Part shown: one piece after another, positions 59,075 through 64,000 of the stretch
How the letters are laid out: each line of letters begins with the position of its first letter
How positions within the stretch are numbered: position 1 is the first letter of the stretch
Assembly: GCF_001427105.1 (NCBI RefSeq)
Contig: NZ_LMGI01000003.1
Span: 1 to 64,000 of the forward strand
DNA: 64,000 bases
Origin: Sphingopyxis sp. Root154
Lineage (GTDB): Bacteria > Pseudomonadota > Alphaproteobacteria > Sphingomonadales > Sphingomonadaceae
Direction: 5' to 3'
The notes under the pieces: generated by a model
What the model was told of the DNA's origin: nothing
Database searches by the model: none
Seen by the model: the letters and a program-made list of their open reading frames with translations, nothing else
Position numbers and translations under genes: made by a program

Positions 59075-59587
59075 ATGCAGGCGCTGGAAGGACTTGATGC
59101 CAAGCCATCGCAACGCCTGTGGGACCGGCACGCCAGCCCGATATCGATCCTTCTCCTCAGTGGCCTCTTACTGGCAGCAGCCTTCGGCTTCACCGGCGGC
59201 CAGCCAAGCCCGCCGCGCACGGCCGATCTGGGCGACGTGCGCCTGACGGTGAAGACGCCGACGATCATTCGCAACGGCGAGTTTTTTGAAACCGACATCA
59301 CTTTGACCGCCGACGTTCCGCTGGGCGACGCGGTGGTCGCCGTATCGCCCGCGCTCTGGCAAGACATGACCGTCAACACGATGATCCCGGCGCCCGCCGA
59401 AGAGAGCTTCGAGGACGGCCATTTTCATTTTTCCTACGGGCCGCTGGACGCCGGCGACAGCCTCCACATCAAGATCGATGGCCAGATCAACCCGCCGCTG
59501 TTCGCGGGAACTGCGGGCGAAATCGCGGTCTTTGACGGCGGCCGGCGTATCGGCGCGATGCCGCTTCGCATCAAGGTGCTGCCCTGA
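59075..59587 (+). CDS. Membrane-anchored protein of unknown function
   Basis: 170 aa from ATG 59075, 4 nt after GGAGGA; the frame extends upstream without a ribosome site. A short cytoplasmic lead (LEGLDAKPSQRLWDRH) precedes one membrane helix (ISILLLSGLLLAAAFGF), and the rest is a likely extracytoplasmic beta-rich domain with VRLTVKTPTIIRNGEFFE and HFHFSYGPLDAGDSLHIKID. I do not recognise a named family. It shares one base with the next start and forms a unit with the DUF421 gene, so the two proteins may form a membrane complex. Confidence 0.75.
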   Translation: MQALEGLDAKPSQRLWDRHASPISILLLSGLLLAAAFGFTGGQPSPPRTADLGDVRLTVKTPTIIRNGEFFETDITLTADVPLGDAVVAVSPALWQDMTVNTMIPAPAEESFEDGHFHFSYGPLDAGDSLHIKIDGQINPPLFAGTAGEIAVFDGGRRIGAMPLRIKVLP

Positions 59588-60069
59588 TGGATATCGTGCT
59601 TCGCGCCACGGTGATGTTCTTCATCCTCTTCGGACTGATCCGGCTGCTCGGCAAGCGCGAACTCGGCCAGATGACGCCGTTCGAATTCGTCGTGCTCGTC
59701 GTGCTCGGCGATCTGATCCAGCAGGGCGTGACGCACAACGACTTCAGCCTGACCGGCGCGACGCTCGCCATCTGTACATTCGCCTTCTGGGCGCTGGTGC
59801 TCAGTTGGACCGCCTATCTGTTCCCGCGTGCCAAGGACCTGCTCGAAGGCACCCCGCGCGTGGTCGTGCGCGACGGCGAAATCGTGACCGAAAATCTGCG
59901 GCGCGACCGGCTGACGCGCGACGAGATTCTGTCCGAAATGCGGCTCGCCGGTATCGCGCGGATGTCCGAGGTCGCGTGGGCGATCCTCGAGCCGCAGGGT
60001 AAGATGAGCTTCATCAAGAAGGACGACCAACCCTCGCCGCAGCAGGACCGCGACGATCCCGCCAGTTAA
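59587..60069 (+). CDS. DUF421 (YetF-like) membrane protein
   Basis: 160 aa. Membrane helices at the N terminus, IVLRATVMFFILFGLIRLLG, ELGQMTPFEFVVLVVLGDLI, and a third to about 75, then the cytoplasmic DUF421 domain with LLEGTPRVVVRDGEIVTENL and LTRDEILSEMRLAGI. The GKRELGQMTPFEFV segment defines the family. YetF-type proteins are linked to sporulation and stress in bacilli, but a clear activity is not established. The stop overlaps that of the convergent patatin gene (TTAA). Confidence 0.88.
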   Translation: MDIVLRATVMFFILFGLIRLLGKRELGQMTPFEFVVLVVLGDLIQQGVTHNDFSLTGATLAICTFAFWALVLSWTAYLFPRAKDLLEGTPRVVVRDGEIVTENLRRDRLTRDEILSEMRLAGIARMSEVAWAILEPQGKMSFIKKDDQPSPQQDRDDPAS

Positions 60070-61991
60070 TAGATCGGCGTGATCTGCATCTGGGGGAGCG
60101 GCCGCGGCGTCCCGTCGCTGAGGTCGGGGCCGAGGTCGTCCCACTCCTCGCCACGCGCCACCAGGTCGGCGAACAGCGTCTGCGCGGCGGTTTGGGCCTC
60201 GGTCGACCGGAATTTATACGACACCGGCGGCGGCGTTCCGGTGCGCACCGTCGCAAAGGCCGCCTCATAGGCGGGGATCGGCGGAACGACCTTCGCGCTG
60301 GCGGCGATCCGGATCGTGTAGCGCTGGAGGCCCGAGGCAACGTTCCGCCACCGCACCCAATAATGATTGTCGAAAGAGAATTGGTACAGCCGCTCTCCCG
60401 CGACCGTGCCTTTCAATGAAATGCTGTCCAATATCTCCTGTGACATGTCGAGGTTCATCCCGCCCTCGACCTTGTCGAGCGCGACATGGACGATCCGGTC
60501 GCGCTGTCCGGGCGCGCGCGACTGCAACAGGTCGCGCCAGTTCTGCATCGTGCTGATGATACCAAACACGAAGCCGGACACCTCGGCCAATGCGAGCGGC
60601 CGGGCGATCGAGCTATAGCTGCGCTGCCAGCCGCGGTTGTTGTGCAGCGGAAGCCACACCGCGGCCTCGGCCTCGTCCCGCGGATTCCGGGGTTCGGGAT
60701 TCTCGACCTGCGGATCGTCGCTGCTTTGCGGATAGACGAGGTTGATCGCGAACGTTGGCCAGCGCGGCAGTGGGGCGTCGAACAGGTGGAGCGGAAAATT
60801 GCTCGAAACGCCGCCGTCGGAAAACCAGCAGATGCGGAAACCCTCGATCAAGGAGAGCGGCGCCTCGCCGCCGGTGGCCAGGCTGTCGGTGCTCTGGCTC
60901 AGCGTCGTCTCCTTGGCGTCCTCGCCGTCGTCGAGTGTATCTCCCTCGGTCTCGCTGCGGAGCGTGCGCCTCCCGACGGGTTCGTGGAGCGGCACCGCAC
61001 TGATCAGCAGCGGAAAGCTGAGGCTCATCCGCATCGCCACCAGAACGGGCATCCGGCCCTCGCCGGGCAGACGATAATAATCCTTCTCCCCGACCCTATC
61101 GGGCGAACCCGCCATCGCGACCATCGCGTCAACGAGCGTTTTTGGAAAGAGCAGGTCGAACTCCTCGCGCAGGAACCAGAACGTCGCGTCGGTGAAGGGC
61201 AGCGTCCGCGGCTCGTGATGCGAGACGCCCGTCGTGATCATCTGGAGTGAGATTGCCGTTTCGGTCCTCGGCTCGCCGGGATAACGCGGCGCCGCCCACA
61301 GATCGTCGAACAGCAGCGGCTCCGTGATGTCCTTGCCTGACAATAATTGCAGGACCTCGTGCAGCCATTCGGTCAGCGCCGGCTTGCCATCCTTCCGCAC
61401 ACTCAGGCCCGAACAAAGCCCGAGCAGATTGCGCCGCGTGACGCGCGCAACACGCAAAACGGCGGCAATCGCAGCGCCGAGATAAGCGCAGATCGCCGAC
61501 GGCAACAGCACGGCGGCGACGCCGGCCGTACCCGCGAGCCAGTACCCGCCCGCAACGAACAGGCCGAGCAGAAGCAGCGCTTCGAGCGGCGCGATCGCCA
61601 CAACCGCCACCGCAGCCACCAAGGCCTTGCGCAGCACCCCCGCGTTCCCGGCGAGAGTAACGATCAATCGATAGGCATTGCGCCCGCCGCGCGCGGGCTG
61701 GAACAGGCCGAAAATGAATCCCTGCGACGACAACTGCGCCGCAACGCGTTCGAGCCCCGCAAAGCCGAGAGTCGGGGGGGAGGGCGCCGCCGATCCCGAT
61801 GCCACATGCCTGCGGTCGCCCAAGGCTGCCGCCGCAGTGGCGGCCGCGGCGATCGCGCCCGCCGATGTCCCGCCGATATTCTTGAATCGGAAATCGCGCG
61901 CGAGCGCCAGTACCGCGTTGGGATAGACGATGCCGCTCGTGATGCCGCCCTTCATCACCAGGTCGCAATAGCGGGTGGCTGCATGGCTCAT
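60066..61991 (-). CDS. Patatin-like phospholipase with internal membrane segments
   Basis: 641 aa, twice the usual bacterial patatin. LVMKGGITSGIVYP (11-24) gives the oxyanion region, IGGTSAGA the GxSxG nucleophile (Ser43), and WFSDGGVSSNFP near 400 the catalytic Asp. Between nucleophile and Asp, residues about 115-185 are strongly hydrophobic with two or three helices (VAAVAVVAIAPLEALLLLGL). So the catalytic domain is split by a membrane-embedded insertion. It should act on phospholipids or neutral lipids at the inner membrane. Single-gene transcript, convergent with DUF421 by a 4-nt overlap. Confidence 0.86.
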   Translation of the reverse strand: MSHAATRYCDLVMKGGITSGIVYPNAVLALARDFRFKNIGGTSAGAIAAAATAAAALGDRRHVASGSAAPSPPTLGFAGLERVAAQLSSQGFIFGLFQPARGGRNAYRLIVTLAGNAGVLRKALVAAVAVVAIAPLEALLLLGLFVAGGYWLAGTAGVAAVLLPSAICAYLGAAIAAVLRVARVTRRNLLGLCSGLSVRKDGKPALTEWLHEVLQLLSGKDITEPLLFDDLWAAPRYPGEPRTETAISLQMITTGVSHHEPRTLPFTDATFWFLREEFDLLFPKTLVDAMVAMAGSPDRVGEKDYYRLPGEGRMPVLVAMRMSLSFPLLISAVPLHEPVGRRTLRSETEGDTLDDGEDAKETTLSQSTDSLATGGEAPLSLIEGFRICWFSDGGVSSNFPLHLFDAPLPRWPTFAINLVYPQSSDDPQVENPEPRNPRDEAEAAVWLPLHNNRGWQRSYSSIARPLALAEVSGFVFGIISTMQNWRDLLQSRAPGQRDRIVHVALDKVEGGMNLDMSQEILDSISLKGTVAGERLYQFSFDNHYWVRWRNVASGLQRYTIRIAASAKVVPPIPAYEAAFATVRTGTPPPVSYKFRSTEAQTAAQTLFADLVARGEEWDDLGPDLSDGTPRPLPQMQITPIY

Positions 61992-62140
61992 GTCATCGCT
62001 CTCCGGACGGGCTGGGCTTTTCCTTTCTTACCCCGGCCCGCCGGTCAAGTCGCTGTCCTTCTTGAGGAATAGGACCGATCGGTCGCGGCATATAACGCAA
62101 TTGCTTATGCTGTGTTGGGGTTGTAATACGGGCGCTGCGC

Positions 62141-64000
62141 ATGAAATGGTTCCGTAAACCCGAAGGCCCCGATCCAACCCTCGCCGCGACGCCGGGTGGT
62201 CCGTTCGCCGATATGGCCGCGCCTCCCCCGCCCATTGTGCCCGAGACGCGCGGCCGCAAATGGATGCGCCGCATCTCGCGCGGCTTTGCGATCTTCTCCG
62301 TGATTTTCATCCTGCTCGTCGGCTGGCTCGCGCTCACCGCGCCGCTCTCGAAATCGCTCGAACCGATCGCGCCACCGCAAATCACCTTGCTTGCCTCCGA
62401 CGGCACCCCGATCGCGCGCATCGGGGCGATCGTCGACACGCCCGTGAAGGCGGCGGATCTGCCCAAGCATGTGACCGGCGCCTTTCTCGCGATCGAGGAC
62501 CGGCGCTTCTACACACACTGGGGTGTCGACCCGCGCAGCATCGCGCGCGCGGTGTGGAGCAACGTCACCGGCGGACGCACGCAGGGCGGCAGCACGATCA
62601 CGCAGCAGCTCGCGAAATTCACCTTCCTGACACCTAAACGCACGCTCGGCCGCAAGGCGCGCGAGGCGTTGATCGCCTTCTGGCTGGAGGCGTGGCTGAG
62701 CAAGGACGAGATACTCGAACGCTATCTGTCGAACGCCTATTTCGGCGACAACACCTATGGCCTGCGTGCTGCCTCGCTCCACTATTTCTATCGCCAGCCC
62801 GAGAAACTGACCCCGGCGCAGGCCGCGATGCTCGCGGGACTGGTGCAGGCGCCGTCGCGCCTCGCGCCGACCAAAAATCCCGACCTCGCCGAAAAGCGCA
62901 TGAAGCTGGTGCTCAACGCTATGGTTGCGACAGGCTATCTCACCGAGCAGGAGCGGGGGGCGCTGCGCACCCCGCGCATCGACGTGCGCAGCCGCAACAC
63001 GCTGCCGACGGGCACCTATTTCGCCGACTGGGCGCTGCCCGAGGCGCGCAAATTGAGCGACGTCGGCTATTCGCGCCAGACGATCGCGACGACGCTCGAC
63101 GCGCGGTTGCAGGGGGTTGCGCGCCGCGTGACCGGGCGTGCGGGGCTGGGCAAGGCGCAGGTCGCGCTCGTCGCGATGCGCCCGAATGGCGAGGTCGTCG
63201 CGATGATCGGCGGCAAGGATTATGCCGCATCGCCCTTCAACCGCGCGACGCAGGCGCGTCGCCAGCCGGGTTCGACCTTCAAGCTGTTCGTCTATCTCGC
63301 GGCGCTCCGCGCCGGCTGGGACCCCGACGACATGATCGACAACAGCGCGATCGAGACCGGCTCCTATCGTCCCAAAAATTCGGGCGGCGCCTATTCGAAG
63401 GAAATCAGCCTCGAAGACGCCTTCGCCTCGTCGAGCAATGTCGCCGCGGTGCGGCTGCTCCGCGAGATCGGCGACGACAAGGTCATCGATATGGCGCGCG
63501 ACCTCGGCGTCACCGCACCGATGGCGAAGGGCGATCCCAGCCTCGCGCTCGGCACGTCGAGCATGACGTTGCTCGAACTCACCGCCGCCTATGCCGCGGT
63601 CGCGGCGAACAGCTATCCGGTCGAGCCGCACGCGTTCGAGGCCGACGAAAAAGGCTGGTTCGAGAATCTGATCTCGGGCCCGTCGAGCTTCGGGTCGAGC
63701 GAGCATGAGGACATCGAACAGATGCTTCGTGCCGCGGTCAATCGCGGCACCGGCCGCGCCGCGCGCCTGCCGCAAGCCAATTTCGGCAAGACCGGCACCA
63801 GCCAGGACAATCGCGATGCGCTGTTCGTCGGCTACGCCAACGGACTCGTTGTCGGCGTGTGGATCGGCAACGACGACAATACGCCGCTGCAGGGCATATC
63901 GGGTGGCGGCTTGCCGGCGCGCATCTGGCGCGACTTCATGACCGAGGCATCGGGCAAGAAGGCCGCGCCGCGGCCCAAGAGGGTCGTCGATCCGACCGGC
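62141..64000 (+). CDS. Class A penicillin-binding protein (PBP1A type), 3' truncated by window end
   Basis: 620 residues are visible from ATG 62141 and the frame is still open at 64000. One membrane helix at about 48-67; glycosyltransferase 51 domain with catalytic Glu119 in AIEDRRFYTHWG, GGSTITQQLAKF and RKAREALIAFWLE; transpeptidase domain with STFK (Ser378, after RQPG), SSN near 425 and KTGTS near 548. It polymerises lipid II and cross-links murein at the inner membrane's outer face. It ends the accessory region; nothing ties it to the catabolic genes. Confidence 0.92.
   Translation, partial: MKWFRKPEGPDPTLAATPGGPFADMAAPPPPIVPETRGRKWMRRISRGFAIFSVIFILLVGWLALTAPLSKSLEPIAPPQITLLASDGTPIARIGAIVDTPVKAADLPKHVTGAFLAIEDRRFYTHWGVDPRSIARAVWSNVTGGRTQGGSTITQQLAKFTFLTPKRTLGRKAREALIAFWLEAWLSKDEILERYLSNAYFGDNTYGLRAASLHYFYRQPEKLTPAQAAMLAGLVQAPSRLAPTKNPDLAEKRMKLVLNAMVATGYLTEQERGALRTPRIDVRSRNTLPTGTYFADWALPEARKLSDVGYSRQTIATTLDARLQGVARRVTGRAGLGKAQVALVAMRPNGEVVAMIGGKDYAASPFNRATQARRQPGSTFKLFVYLAALRAGWDPDDMIDNSAIETGSYRPKNSGGAYSKEISLEDAFASSSNVAAVRLLREIGDDKVIDMARDLGVTAPMAKGDPSLALGTSSMTLLELTAAYAAVAANSYPVEPHAFEADEKGWFENLISGPSSFGSSEHEDIEQMLRAAVNRGTGRAARLPQANFGKTGTSQDNRDALFVGYANGLVVGVWIGNDDNTPLQGISGGGLPARIWRDFMTEASGKKAAPRPKRVVDPTG

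Noticed and set aside
1..64000. CRISPR arrays, tRNA/rRNA genes, prophage or insertion sequences
   Set aside because: No spaced direct repeats, no cloverleaf or rRNA-like segments, and no transposase, integrase or phage proteins were seen on either strand.

Overview
The window is high-GC, gene-dense alphaproteobacterial DNA, most likely from a sphingomonad (Sphingopyxis or a close relative). This rests on four TonB-dependent receptors, a spinster-type MFS carrier, several glutathione S-transferases, GTG/TTG starts with 4-nt ATGA/GTGA gene overlaps, and short 'cgaaagcgg' intergenic palindromes. The genus is inferred from style, not from a marker gene. I see no tRNA, rRNA, IS element or CRISPR array. 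No stretch longer than 300 bases lacks a gene.

Region 1 (about 1-30.7 kb) is a catabolic supercluster of short divergent operons. A 16-bp palindrome, consensus ACTTAG-TATW-CTAWST, recurs at eight places (2135, 2851, 4010, 11900, 19220, 23227, 26451, 28386). Seven lie between divergent genes and one lies just upstream of the flavin reductase. I saw none elsewhere. Two MarR-type regulators (2313 and 3458) are the obvious candidates to bind it. The controlled genes encode LeuC/LeuD-like hydratase subunits, an FMN reductase, two acyl-CoA ligases, two alpha/beta hydrolases (one with Ala in place of the nucleophilic Ser), a small-molecule kinase, an altered enolase, a D-2-hydroxyacid dehydrogenase, a stand-alone MetE-type methyltransferase, a VOC protein, an SMP-30 lactonase, a carboxymuconolactone decarboxylase-like protein, an NTF2-like protein, two SDRs, four GSTs, a DUF3237 protein, a CaiB/BaiF CoA-transferase, an HMG-CoA-lyase-type lyase, a two-subunit acyl-CoA dehydrogenase, a TonB receptor and two exporters/permeases. 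Together they could take up, activate, modify and split an unidentified carbon skeleton. The kinase-enolase-dehydrogenase trio is the least conventional part.

Region 2 (about 30.7-35 kb) has a LuxR-type solo regulator, a TonB receptor and an MpaB-like (DUF2236) oxygenase candidate. A perfect CTGACAC-AG-GTGTCAG palindrome lies between the regulator and the receptor.

Region 3 (35-57.6 kb) looks like a peptide and D-amino-acid scavenging locus. It has an N-acyl-D-amino-acid deacylase-like amidohydrolase, an XRE-cupin regulator, two S12 serine hydrolases, two M19 dipeptidases, TonB receptors, the DgcN/DgcA pair for D-glutamate, a YkvI-type permease, a DctB/DctD two-component system divergent from a DctA symporter, and an SGNH hydrolase. 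A second conserved motif (TTGACAATTTTC...AGGA) lies in front of the XRE-cupin/serine hydrolase pair and of the dipeptidase operon. DctD lacks the GAFTGA loop, so it may not work with sigma-54.

Region 4 (57.7-64 kb) is ordinary chromosome: an alpha/beta hydrolase-OsmC fusion, a DUF421 protein with a membrane-anchored partner, a patatin-like protein with its own membrane segments, and the start of a class A penicillin-binding protein that runs off the end.
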